A DNA stretch of 64,000 nt from Peribacillus glennii (GTDB lineage: Bacteria; Bacillota; Bacilli; Bacillales; DSM-1321). The position numbers were made by a program, and so were the translations under genes. Below, piece after piece: positions 52,333 through 60,026 of the stretch. The stretch lies in assembly GCF_003429105.1 (NCBI RefSeq), contig NZ_QVTD01000022.1:47818-111817 (forward strand). The letters are read 5' to 3'. Within the stretch, counting starts at the first letter, position 1, and every line of letters begins with the position of its first letter. Below the pieces are notes generated by a model. That model saw only the letters and a list, made by a program, of their open reading frames with translations, searched no databases and was not told the DNA's origin.

Positions 52333-53183
52333 TTGAACAGTTTTTGCTAAATAAAAATGAACACTTTTAATCACAATGAATGCCAGCTGAGCTATTATAG
52401 TATTTTCGACATAGTTGTAGCTGGAGGATTTGAAAGTTGGAAAAACTGCAATTGTATATTGAGGTTCATCAATTAAAGAAGCAAGGATTTAAGGTAGCTG
52501 CTATCTCATATCTTGAATTTATTGAGGAAATCCTTTCTTTCGAACTAAAACGGCGTGAGGAGAAAAACCGGGAAAAGAGGCTGAAAAAGGCTAAATTCCC
52601 TTACTATAAAACACTGGATGAATTCAATATCTCAGAACAGCATTCACTTAGCACTCGGCAAATCGAACAGCTTAAAAAACTCAATTGGCTTGACCAGCAA
52701 TACAACTTGATTCTTCTCGGGCCTCCGGGTGTTGGAAAGACACATATAGCGATTGGGCTTGGATTGGAAGCAGTTCATATTGGTTACAAAGTATCTTTCA
52801 ATACCATGGGGGAATTGATTAATATCCTCAAAACCCAGGAGTACCTCCGTAAATCACAACTCCAGCTGAAGGCCATTAAGGAAGCAGATCTCGTGATTAT
52901 AGATTATTTGATGTATATGGCGATGGATCAACGGGAAGCGAATTTATTCTTCCACCTGATCAACGACCTGTATGAACGAAGTTCAATCATCCTTACATCA
53001 AACAAAGGGCCTGAACAATGGGGAGAACTGATGGGGGATATGGGAATTACCACTGCCATTTTGGATAGGCTGCTTCACAGGGTTGAAGTCATTCATCTTA
53101 ATGGAGAGAGTTATAGGATCAAAAATAGAAGCACTATTTTTTAAGCAAAAAGTGTTCAAACTTAATGAGCAAAAACTGTTCAA
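52333..53183 (+). mobile_element. IS21-family remnant carrying only istB
   Basis: The left end reads TTGAACAGTTTTTGCT, then ATGAACACTTTT; the right end, inverted, reads TTGAACAGTTTTTGCT, then TTTGAACACTTTTTGCT. So both ends hold the same two-step inverted repeat, as in IS21-like elements. Only the helper ATPase gene istB lies inside; the transposase gene istA is missing, leaving about 0.85 kb. It cannot move without a related transposase. It separates the frameshifted secreted-protein gene from a truncated NERD gene. Confidence 0.8.
52437..53144 (+). CDS. istB: IstB-like ATPase of an IS21-family element
   Basis: The 235-aa AAA+ protein has Walker A GPPGVGKT (about residues 98-105) and a Walker B region ADLVIIDYLMYM, where the usual second acidic residue (IDD or IDE) is Tyr. 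A sensor-type LTSNK follows. IstB assists the IstA transposase in target selection. The start is a TTG with GGAGG upstream. Since istA is absent and Walker B is altered, it is probably non-functional or regulatory at most. Confidence 0.88.
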   Translation: MEKLQLYIEVHQLKKQGFKVAAISYLEFIEEILSFELKRREEKNREKRLKKAKFPYYKTLDEFNISEQHSLSTRQIEQLKKLNWLDQQYNLILLGPPGVGKTHIAIGLGLEAVHIGYKVSFNTMGELINILKTQEYLRKSQLQLKAIKEADLVIIDYLMYMAMDQREANLFFHLINDLYERSSIILTSNKGPEQWGELMGDMGITTAILDRLLHRVEVIHLNGESYRIKNRSTIF

Positions 53184-53186
53184 AAC

Positions 53187-53419
53187 TACTTGACGGTGAC
53201 AGTAGCACACTTGGGGCTGCTTTGGTTACTGTTATGCTGCTGTTCTTTATTGTTTTGAATGGCTACATTATGTGTTTCCCTTAGTTCAGGATCTGTTATG
53301 TTAGCCTTTTGGATTATCGCAAAGATGCTTTCAATTTCTTGTTCAGTAATGAGTGGAGTAATATTTTGTAATTTAACAACAGAAACCTTTCTGTGAAGGA
53401 AATCGGAATAACTCCACAT
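53187..53419 (-). pseudogene. Fragment of a NERD-domain protein gene, both ends missing
   Basis: The minus-strand frame reads SYSDFLHRKVSVVKLQNITP ... RETHNVAIQNN and then SSPKCATVTVK. It aligns by eye with residues ~160-235 of the NERD protein at 46946 (DYINRKVAVLRIQNTEPLLN ... ARQNHNKALSQN ... PGKCCVC). The N-terminal nuclease domain is missing. The C-terminal Cys cluster is cut at its first Cys, right at the IS21-like right end. Confidence 0.75.
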
Positions 53420-53795
53420 CGTAAAGTAAACGTGTAAAGAGTACGCTTATTTCAAGGGCAAAGAACGGTGAATACAAAGGCTCAATCCCACCGCTTGGAG
53501 AGAGCGAATCTCAAGCAGGCTTTAGACTAGTGCAGCCATAATCATGATATAAAAATAATGCCAGAGGGACTTTTCAGTTCCTTTAATTAGGAATTAGAGA
53601 TAGTCTCTCTTTTGTTATATATAAAATAGAAGAAACTAGGTAAATGAATTTAATAAATCTAGACCTCGCTAGAAGGTGAAACAAGGTTCAAAGGCGTATT
53701 ACTAACTGCTAAGCTTTAATGGAGTTTTTTAATATGGTCCTTTTATTATAGATTCGTTCATTGATTTATAGCCGTATAAAAAAGAATATTCCCTT
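53420..53795. other. Intergenic debris between the IS remnant and the redox cluster
   Basis: One short frame (53449-53541) reads ISRAKNGEYKGSIPPLGESE and ends AGFRLVQP. The NGEYKGSIPPLG part is reminiscent of the linker of large serine recombinases, but it is too short to call. The rest shows no gene. Confidence 0.4.
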
Positions 53796-53833
53796 CAAAA
53801 AAACCCATTCCAGTTGAAAGCTAGAATGGGTTA
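53796..53833 (-). terminator. Terminator of the aldo/keto reductase gene
   Basis: On the minus strand AACCCATTC pairs with GAATGGGTT around a 13-nt loop, followed by seven T residues. Confidence 0.88.
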
Positions 53834-53875
53834 GAGACAATAGTCTAATGGAAAATTAGAGGTTCCTTGTTATTT

Positions 53876-54700
53876 TTATCGAATATTCATATCATTTGGA
53901 TGTGCACCTTTACGTCGATTACGATTAAGTTTATTTATTTCGTTCAATTCAGTTGAAGTTAGTTCGAAATCAAATACATTATAGTTCTCTTCGATTCTTG
54001 ATGGTGTAATAGATTTTGGAATGACGATTGTGTTATTTTGTAAATGCCAGCGCAACACAACTTGAGCTGGCGTTTTGCTGTGTGACGTAGCAATCCTTTG
54101 AATTACTTCGTCTTGCAACACCTCTCCTCCTTGGTCAAGAGGGCTCCAAGCTTCTACAAAGATATTATGTTTTGCACAAAACTCTTTTAACTCATTTTGA
54201 GCAAGGTATGGATGACACTCAATCTGATTCAATACTGGTGCAACTTCACATTCTTTTAAAAGGCGCTCTAAGTGTTCAATTTCAAAGTTACAAACTCCAA
54301 TTGCTTTCACTCGGCCATCATGATAAAGCTTTTCTAACGCTTTATAGGTTTCAATATACTGGTCAAATTGCGGAGTAGGCCAGTGAATCAAATATAAATC
54401 AACATAATCAAGACCTAATCTTTCCAAGCTCTCATCAAATGCATATAACGTATTTTCAAATCCTTGATCACTATTCCAAACTTTCGTTGTAATAAATAAC
54501 TCTTCACGAGATACAGATGATTCAGCAATAGCCTTTCCAACGCCCTTTTCATTTTTATAGATCATTGCCGTATCAATAGATGTGTAACCAACTTCAATTG
54601 CTTTTGCAACTGCTAGTCTTGCTTGATCGTCTTCAACCTGCCAAACACCAAATCCCAGCTGCGGCATTTTTAATCCGTTATTTAGAGTAACAAAATTCAT
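53876..54700 (-). CDS. Aldo/keto reductase
   Basis: The 274-aa NADPH-dependent cytosolic enzyme has the complete AKR catalytic tetrad: D43 and Y48 in DTAMIYKNE, K73 in TTKVWN and H106 in LIHWPTP. The C-terminal IPKS(ITPSRIEEN) phosphate-binding motif is also present. It resembles Bacillus YvgN/YtbE, which reduce aldehydes such as methylglyoxal. Its gene is on the same strand as the efflux pump, ene-reductase and MarR genes, suggesting a carbonyl/electrophile detoxification group. AAGGAG lies before the ATG. Confidence 0.9.
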   Translation of the reverse strand: MNFVTLNNGLKMPQLGFGVWQVEDDQARLAVAKAIEVGYTSIDTAMIYKNEKGVGKAIAESSVSREELFITTKVWNSDQGFENTLYAFDESLERLGLDYVDLYLIHWPTPQFDQYIETYKALEKLYHDGRVKAIGVCNFEIEHLERLLKECEVAPVLNQIECHPYLAQNELKEFCAKHNIFVEAWSPLDQGGEVLQDEVIQRIATSHSKTPAQVVLRWHLQNNTIVIPKSITPSRIEENYNVFDFELTSTELNEINKLNRNRRKGAHPNDMNIR

Positions 54701-54759
54701 GGTACATTTCTCCTTTTATCCCTCGTTTTTTATTACCTTTGAGTTAAAAATAAATTGTA

Positions 54760-55971
54760 TTATTTTGTATCCTGAACCCTTAAAGAAGCTCTTCCGACTA
54801 ATCCATAATACGATAAGAAAGCCATTAAGCTTGCTAAAAAAATAACAACCCCCATTGGAATGGCTGTATACTCTCCGGCTATTCCTACGAGTGGAGCCGT
54901 TAATGATCCGAGTATAAAGGGTAGGAGTCCCAATAGTGCAGAGGCACTTCCTGCAATATGTCCTTGTGTCTCCATTGCTAATGAAAAAGAAGTTGCAGCA
55001 ATGATTCCTATCGAAGATACAAAAAAGAAAATGGGAATGGCGACAGCGATAAGGGGAGCCTTTGATAGAAGAGCTACCAATAAAACAGCACCTGCTAAGT
55101 TAGAAATCAATAACCCAATCTTTAGGAAAGTCCTCTCTGATATGATATCTGTAAAGCGACCAACCACCTGACTTCCAATAATTAGAGCAACTCCATTCAC
55201 TCCAAATAATAGACTGAACACTTGGGGAGTTACACCATAAATATTCTGATAGACAAAAGGAATACCTGAAACGTAAGCAAAGATTCCTGCAATGATGAAG
55301 CCTTGAGTAAGGGCATATCCAGTGAACTGACGATCTTTTAACAAAGAGCCAAAATTCTTCACTATTTGTGAAATATTACTTGGAACACGGTTTTCCTTTG
55401 GTAATGTTTCTTCGAGTTTCCATGAAACCATGAAAACCAATGCGAGACCTATACAAGCTAAAACAAGAAAAACTCCTGACCAATTAGTAAACGCTAGTAT
55501 AATCCCTCCAGCAATCGGTGCTACAATTGGCCCAAGGTTCCCTACCAACATCAATAAAGCGAAGAACTTGGTGAGTTCCCTTCCACTGTACACATCGCGA
55601 ACAATTGCTCTAGAAATCACAAGCCCACCTGCTGCTGCAAAACCTTGTAGGAAACGAGCCCCGATAAAGGTGTAAATATTGGGTGCAAATGCACATATTG
55701 CAGAAACGATTAAATACAGGAGGAGGAAAATCCTCAATGGCTTACGGCGGCCTTGAACATCACTCATTGGTCCTATAATCAATTGACCTAATCCCAATCC
55801 TAAAAGGCAAGACGTTAAACTAATTTGTACTAAGGAAGCTGTTGTATGGTATTCTTTCACAATAGTAGGGAATGAAGGTAAATACATATCGATTGTAAAA
55901 GGACCTAATAGTGCAAGTGACCCTAAGAGTAAAGCAAGTTGCAATCGTTTGGTACCTGTTAATTTATTCAA
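54760..55971 (-). CDS. Bcr/CflA-family drug efflux MFS transporter
   Basis: The 403-aa protein has twelve membrane helices and the DHA1 Bcr/CflA pattern: GPFTIDMYLPSFP in helix 1, GPMSDVQGRRKPL in loop 2-3, and RFLQGFAAAGGLVISRAIVRD in helix 4. Members export compounds such as bicyclomycin, chloramphenicol or sulfonamides; this one's substrate is unknown. It lies 59 bp from the aldo/keto reductase gene on the same strand. The start has GGCGAG upstream. Confidence 0.88.
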   Translation of the reverse strand: MNKLTGTKRLQLALLLGSLALLGPFTIDMYLPSFPTIVKEYHTTASLVQISLTSCLLGLGLGQLIIGPMSDVQGRRKPLRIFLLLYLIVSAICAFAPNIYTFIGARFLQGFAAAGGLVISRAIVRDVYSGRELTKFFALLMLVGNLGPIVAPIAGGIILAFTNWSGVFLVLACIGLALVFMVSWKLEETLPKENRVPSNISQIVKNFGSLLKDRQFTGYALTQGFIIAGIFAYVSGIPFVYQNIYGVTPQVFSLLFGVNGVALIIGSQVVGRFTDIISERTFLKIGLLISNLAGAVLLVALLSKAPLIAVAIPIFFFVSSIGIIAATSFSLAMETQGHIAGSASALLGLLPFILGSLTAPLVGIAGEYTAIPMGVVIFLASLMAFLSYYGLVGRASLRVQDTK

Positions 55972-56052
55972 CTATTTCTCGCCTTTCTATTTAACAATCA
56001 TTTTCCATTAATCTAAAAAACTGTTTTATAAAAATTTACTTTACATATCTAG

Positions 56053-56100
56053 TGGAAAATCAAGAACAGGCACCACTAGGGCACTCGCCCTTGATTTTCC
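56053..56100 (-). terminator. Hairpin behind namA, containing a partial REP family 2 core
   Basis: GGAAAATCAAG and CTTGATTTTCC form a perfect 11-bp stem. The minus-strand loop holds GGTGCCTGTTC, which resembles the left half of the REP family 2 core. T residues in the stem make termination possible. Confidence 0.6.
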
Positions 56101-56116
56101 ATGTAATTACTTTTTA

Positions 56117-57148
56117 TTAATTTTTAGGAAAACCTAGATCGTATTGTCTTGGAATTCCTGTTTCTTTATGAAGAACAGTTGCAGCCTCCAGTGTCCAATA
56201 AGGATTTCTTAACATTCCTCTTCCGACAGCAACCAGATCCGCATCTTCATTTCCAATAACGGAGTTCGCTATTGATGGTTCATCCAATCTTCCAACGGCA
56301 ATGACAGGGATATTAAGAGCTTGCTTAATGGCTCTTGCTAATGGCACTTGATAAGCTACATGTGTACCAGGTCTTCCATCTGCAGCAATAGGTCCTTCTC
56401 CCCCTGCACTCACATGAAACATATCAACCCCTGCTTTTTGATATTCCCTTGAAAATTCAATGCTTTCATTGATGCCATATCCACCGTCTACGTATTCTCT
56501 AGCAGATATTCGCATAATCAACGGCATATCCTCTGGCATTTCGCTCTTTGCAGCCTGAATGACATCTTTACCAAATTTCGTTAATTCCTTTCCATACTCA
56601 TCTGTTCTTTGATTGGTGATATGGGATTGAAATTGGTGAATCAAGTAACCGTGTGCACCATGAAGCTCGATTACATCTACTCCAGCTTGAACGGCACGAC
56701 GTACAGCCATACGGAATTTTTCAACCATTTCTTTTACTTCTTCTGTAGAGAGTGCTCTTGGCGTTTTTGAATTTGCATCAAAGGGAATCGCAGACGGTGC
56801 AACTGGAATCTCGGCATCTTCTGCTTTACGCCCAGCATGAGCAATTTGAATACCTACCTTTGCCCCATATTGATGACAAGCATCAACAATACGTTTAAGT
56901 TGCGGGATTTGCTCATCTGACCATAATCCTAAATCATAATCGGTGATACGGCCATCTGGATCAACATCTGTCATTTCGATAATGATTAAGCTCGCACCTC
57001 CAATGGCACGGCTAACATAATGCATAAAATGCCAGTCCGTTGCAATTCCATCCTTATTCGTTACCGAATATTGACACATAGGTGGCATAACCACGCGGTT
57101 TTTTAATTTTATTCCTTTGAGTTGAAAAGGGGTAAATAAATGATCCAT
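56117..57148 (-). CDS. namA: NADPH dehydrogenase / ene-reductase, NamA (YqjM) type
   Basis: The 343-aa FMN enzyme of the old yellow enzyme family reduces activated C=C bonds. It carries the YqjM-type active site: Cys25 and Tyr27 in MPPMCQYS, and the paired His in ELHGAHGYL (about 164 and 167). The flavin-phosphate-binding VGRG(MLRNP) is near residue 310. Length is as in YqjM. In Bacillus, YqjM is induced by electrophiles and oxidative stress, which fits the MarR regulator upstream. AAGGAG lies before the ATG. Confidence 0.93.
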   Translation of the reverse strand: MDHLFTPFQLKGIKLKNRVVMPPMCQYSVTNKDGIATDWHFMHYVSRAIGGASLIIIEMTDVDPDGRITDYDLGLWSDEQIPQLKRIVDACHQYGAKVGIQIAHAGRKAEDAEIPVAPSAIPFDANSKTPRALSTEEVKEMVEKFRMAVRRAVQAGVDVIELHGAHGYLIHQFQSHITNQRTDEYGKELTKFGKDVIQAAKSEMPEDMPLIMRISAREYVDGGYGINESIEFSREYQKAGVDMFHVSAGGEGPIAADGRPGTHVAYQVPLARAIKQALNIPVIAVGRLDEPSIANSVIGNEDADLVAVGRGMLRNPYWTLEAATVLHKETGIPRQYDLGFPKN

Positions 57149-57355
57149 GATATCAAACTCCTTCTTGGTGTATTAGCAAGAGTTACTTACCTCTATAGTG
57201 AAAAAAGCTTTACACCCATGCTCTATATAGGCGTATGTAGTAAATTTACGGTTTCCACATTCCTTTTTCACGAGGTTATTGTCTACTTTTTCGTTCAACC
57301 TAAGTCTTCCTATTTGTGATAGACGGATAACAAGCTATTAGTAATTATTTATTAA

Positions 57356-57371
57356 ATGTATGCGCATGCAT
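57356..57371. promoter_or_regulatory. Imperfect palindrome upstream of namA
   Basis: ATGTATGCGCATGCAT matches its own complement at 14 of 16 positions. It lies in the 336-bp gap between marR and namA and could be a MarR operator. The rest of the gap shows no gene. Confidence 0.35.
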
Positions 57372-57484
57372 ATAAAATAGCATGAAAAAAAACACTTCGT
57401 CAATTTAAATGATTTCAACCAAAAGATGGCATAACATGAACTCTCCCAAATTCGAAGAACTAGGGCATTTGTCTCATCATCCCA

Positions 57485-57919
57485 TCATGGTTTTAATTGA
57501 TCAAGTAATCGATATAGCTCTTCGCGAATCATATCTTGAGAAAAAGCCTTTTCAAGGGTGTCATGAAACGTAACAGTCGCCTTTTTAAGCTTTTCCTCTC
57601 CTTCAGGTGTTAAGGAAGTGAAGATGGCTCTACGATCGTCTACACAAATATAACGTTTTAATGTTCCACAGCCTTTTGCTTCAAATCGGCTGACCAGTCT
57701 TGACATGGCGCTCTGACTAAGTCCCACCATACTCTGTAATTGTTGTAACTTTAATTTTTTTTCGGGGGCTTCGGATAAAAATAAAAGAACATAGAATTCT
57801 TTTAATGATAATTGATGATTTTCTTGAAGTATACCTTCTAGTTCGTTCGTAATTTTCATTTGTATATGGGTTAAAGATAGCCAATTTGTTATCAATTGTT
57901 TGTTTTGATTTAATTCCAT
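57485..57919 (-). CDS. MarR-family transcriptional regulator
   Basis: The 144-aa protein has the winged-helix MarR core: LQQLQSMVGLSQSAMSRLVS (recognition helix), a wing with CVDDRRAIFTSLTPEGEEKL, and helical dimerisation ends. A single Cys in the wing (YICVDDRR) could be a redox sensor, but that is speculative. The ATG at 57919 with GGTGGGACG upstream is preferred over the start at 57958. Genes for ene-reductase, efflux and aldo/keto reductase follow on the same strand, and a perfect palindrome lies 116 bp upstream. Confidence 0.88.
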   Translation of the reverse strand: MELNQNKQLITNWLSLTHIQMKITNELEGILQENHQLSLKEFYVLLFLSEAPEKKLKLQQLQSMVGLSQSAMSRLVSRFEAKGCGTLKRYICVDDRRAIFTSLTPEGEEKLKKATVTFHDTLEKAFSQDMIREELYRLLDQLKP

Positions 57920-58034
57920 TCGTCCCACCTGTTCTAGGTTCAAGTTAGCTCTATACAAGCAATGCGTTAGCCCTACAAATTCATTGGTTTTCTTTTCTAT
58001 AGTAACAAGTAAACATTTTAATAGTCAAATGGGA

Positions 58035-58060
58035 CAATGTTCACTCGCGAGTGAACATTG
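58035..58060. promoter_or_regulatory. Perfect 26-bp palindrome between marR and the DJ-1 pseudogene
   Basis: The half-site CAATGTTCACTCG is followed immediately by its exact reverse complement. It lies in the divergent control region, 116 bp before marR and 164 bp before the PfpI-like gene. The size and symmetry are those of a dimeric repressor operator (MarR or TetR type). Confidence 0.75.
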
Positions 58061-58223
58061 AGAGCATACAGGACATCCTGCTTTTTGAAAAGCTCCATTG
58101 AAGGTTTTCTTACTTGTTTGGCTCTCTTGATGAAATGATTTTAAAAAATACGGAGATAATAAATTTTAGAATAGATGACTTATTTCCTCTTAAATGCACC
58201 CAAATTTCGGGAGGTAATACATA

Positions 58224-58563
58224 ATGACCAATCAAAAGCGTATATTGTTTGTTGTTACCAATCGCACAACGATTACAGATGATCACAAAACGGACCTCTA
58301 GTTAGAAGAGTTTGCCGTGCCTTATCTGGTGTTTAAGGATAAAGGCTATGACATCAAGGTTACAAGCATTAACGGTAGAGAAGTACCACTAGACCCCAAT
58401 ATTATTGAAGAGAAACCTGAATGGAAGAAGGCAGAGGAAGAACTAAAGGATACTGCTAAGTTAAGTAATGAGGATGCAGTAGGCTTTGATGCTATTTTCC
58501 TGCCGGGGAGTCATGGTACGATGTTTGACTTTCCAGATAATGAAACGTTGCTTTATATCTTAC
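58224..58563 (+). pseudogene. DJ-1/PfpI (Hsp31-like) gene, nonsense codon and truncated
   Basis: Behind GGGAGG, ATG ACC AAT CAA starts a DJ-1/PfpI protein (TNQKRILFVVTN...), but codon 26 is TAG (58299-58301) where relatives have Trp in GLWLEEF. The frame continues as EEFAVPYLVFKDKGYDIKVT and GFDAIFLPGSHGTMFDFPDN up to about 58563, where a 64-bp inverted-repeat element interrupts it. The catalytic Cys region and everything behind are missing. Family members are glyoxalase III-like or chaperone proteins. Clearly inactive. It stood divergent from marR, so was probably part of the same stress regulon. Confidence 0.85.
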
Positions 58564-58627
58564 GTAAATGTCAAGTAGTCCCGAAAACACAATTTTCATC
58601 GTGTATTTGGGGCTACTTGACATTTAC
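58564..58627. mobile_element. 64-bp inverted-repeat insertion (MITE-like)
   Basis: The two ends, GTAAATGTCAAGTAGTCCC and GGGGCTACTTGACATTTAC, pair along 19 bp with one G-T; CAC/GTG continues inside. It marks the point where the DJ-1 frame is lost. It looks like a minimal non-autonomous IS derivative or the joined ends of an excised element. Confidence 0.65.
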
Positions 58628-58780
58628 CTCTATAGTTTTCTTAGAGATGATTTTTTCGCTGTATGGTTGGCTAACGGGGCAGGAAAATAAAAAAATCCTC
58701 TTTTTCACAAAAAGTAACATCTGTAAAAAGGGGGATTATAATTCATGGACAATTTCGAAAAAAATGAAACCAATCCAAGA

Positions 58781-59326
58781 TTAGAGTAAGGTCTCGATAT
58801 AGGGTTCCATTTCAAAAGGTTCAGTAGTAGATTCAAAACGATTTACAACATTACCTTCTCGGTTAATTAAGAACTTGGTAAAATTCCACTTAATAGAGTC
58901 ACCAAGAAGGTAATGAGGATGACGCTCCTTAAGGATAGACATAAGTAACTTTGAAACAGGGTGATCCATATTGAAGCCTTCAAATGGCTTTTGACTAGTT
59001 AGGTATGTATATAAAGGATGTGCATTATCGTCACGAACATCAATCTTTTTAAATATAGGGAAGTTCACCCCATGATTTAAAGCACAGAACTCAGTTATCT
59101 CACCATCTTTTAATGGTTCTTGCTCTGCAAATTGATTCGAAGGGAAAGCAACAATTTGAAATCCTCTTTCTCCATATCGTTCTTGCAGTTTTTGTAAATC
59201 TGTTAATTGAGGAGTAAACCCACACTTAGTAGCAGTATTTACAATCAACAGAACATTGCCTTTATACTTCTCTAGACTCGTTGTCAAACCACTTGCCGTC
59301 TTCACTTTATAATCAAAAATACTCAT
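58781..59326 (-). CDS. Glutathione peroxidase-type thiol peroxidase (BsaA-like)
   Basis: The 181-aa cytosolic enzyme reduces hydroperoxides. The catalytic triad is visible: Cys35 in NTATKCGFTPQ (Cys instead of selenocysteine), Gln65 in FPSNQFAEQEP and Trp in IKWNFTKF. Bacterial members of this type usually use thioredoxin or bacillithiol rather than glutathione. The ATG at 59326 with GGAAGG upstream is preferred; an upstream start at 59443 is unsupported. It fits with the neighbouring redox/electrophile genes. Confidence 0.92.
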   Translation of the reverse strand: MSIFDYKVKTASGLTTSLEKYKGNVLLIVNTATKCGFTPQLTDLQKLQERYGERGFQIVAFPSNQFAEQEPLKDGEITEFCALNHGVNFPIFKKIDVRDDNAHPLYTYLTSQKPFEGFNMDHPVSKLLMSILKERHPHYLLGDSIKWNFTKFLINREGNVVNRFESTTEPFEMEPYIETLL

Positions 59327-59530
59327 TTTCGTAAACCTTCTTTCCTTAATTTTGCTTTTAATAAAATAGCTTATCAAATACCATGTAGAACGAATAACTA
59401 TATTTTTATGTGATAATACTACCATTTTAGTTATGGTGTTCATAGTGATTTGCTCATTTATTATGATAAAATTAGTTCTTTAGACATGCTTCAACTAGGT
59501 TTGTCTTATAGCGAAAAAACACCGTGAGAG

Positions 59531-59570
59531 AGGTGCCTGTCACTCCCCGAATAATCTTGTTTCACAGAGT
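59531..59570. repeat. REP family 2, copy 5 (long form)
   Basis: AGGTGCCTGTCACTCCCCGA then ATAATCTTGTTTCACAG; the same extended unit as copies 1 and 2. Confidence 0.8.
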
Positions 59571-59703
59571 TGCATCAGGTTCAACAGTCAGCTACACAAA
59601 CACAAAATTGACCAAAGGCAGGACATACTACTTCAAAGTAAGGGCGTACCGATCTGTAGGCGGTAAAAAATTGTACAGCGGATATTCCAGTTGCCTAACG
59701 TAA
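59566..59703 (+). pseudogene. C-terminal fragment of a fibronectin type III-like domain
   Basis: Directly behind the repeat the frame reads RVASGSTVSYTNTKLTKGRT, then YYFKVRAYRSVGGKKLYSGY to a stop at 59701. The Y-Y-F-K-V-R-A-Y motif and spacing are those of the last strands of an FnIII domain of secreted proteins. No start and no upstream coding part exist. The junction with the repeat suggests rearrangement at a REP element. Confidence 0.7.
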
Positions 59704-60026
59704 AACCCTCTAATTTCGAAAAGCGAAATTATTAACACATAGAACATGCATTATGCGCGCTAGTTTCCCATATAGGCACCTCCTATATGGGTTTTTTCTT
59801 GTTTAAATAAATCATTGAGGTATGCCACAAAAAGGATATGCCATTTTTGTCGACTTTATTAATGGCCGAATTGGATGTACCCCTTTTGTCTGTTAAAGTT
59901 CTTTACCGGTTGAAAATATATGAACCTTCCCAGTAATACCATTTACTAGTAACATTGTATAGATTTTGAATTTACTTATTAGTAAAATAGACTTATAACA
60001 GTTGTGGAACAAGGGAGATAAATGAA

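Noticed and set aside
53449..53541. Serine recombinase fragment
   Set aside because: Only about a dozen residues (NGEYKGSIPPLG) look familiar; too little for an identification.
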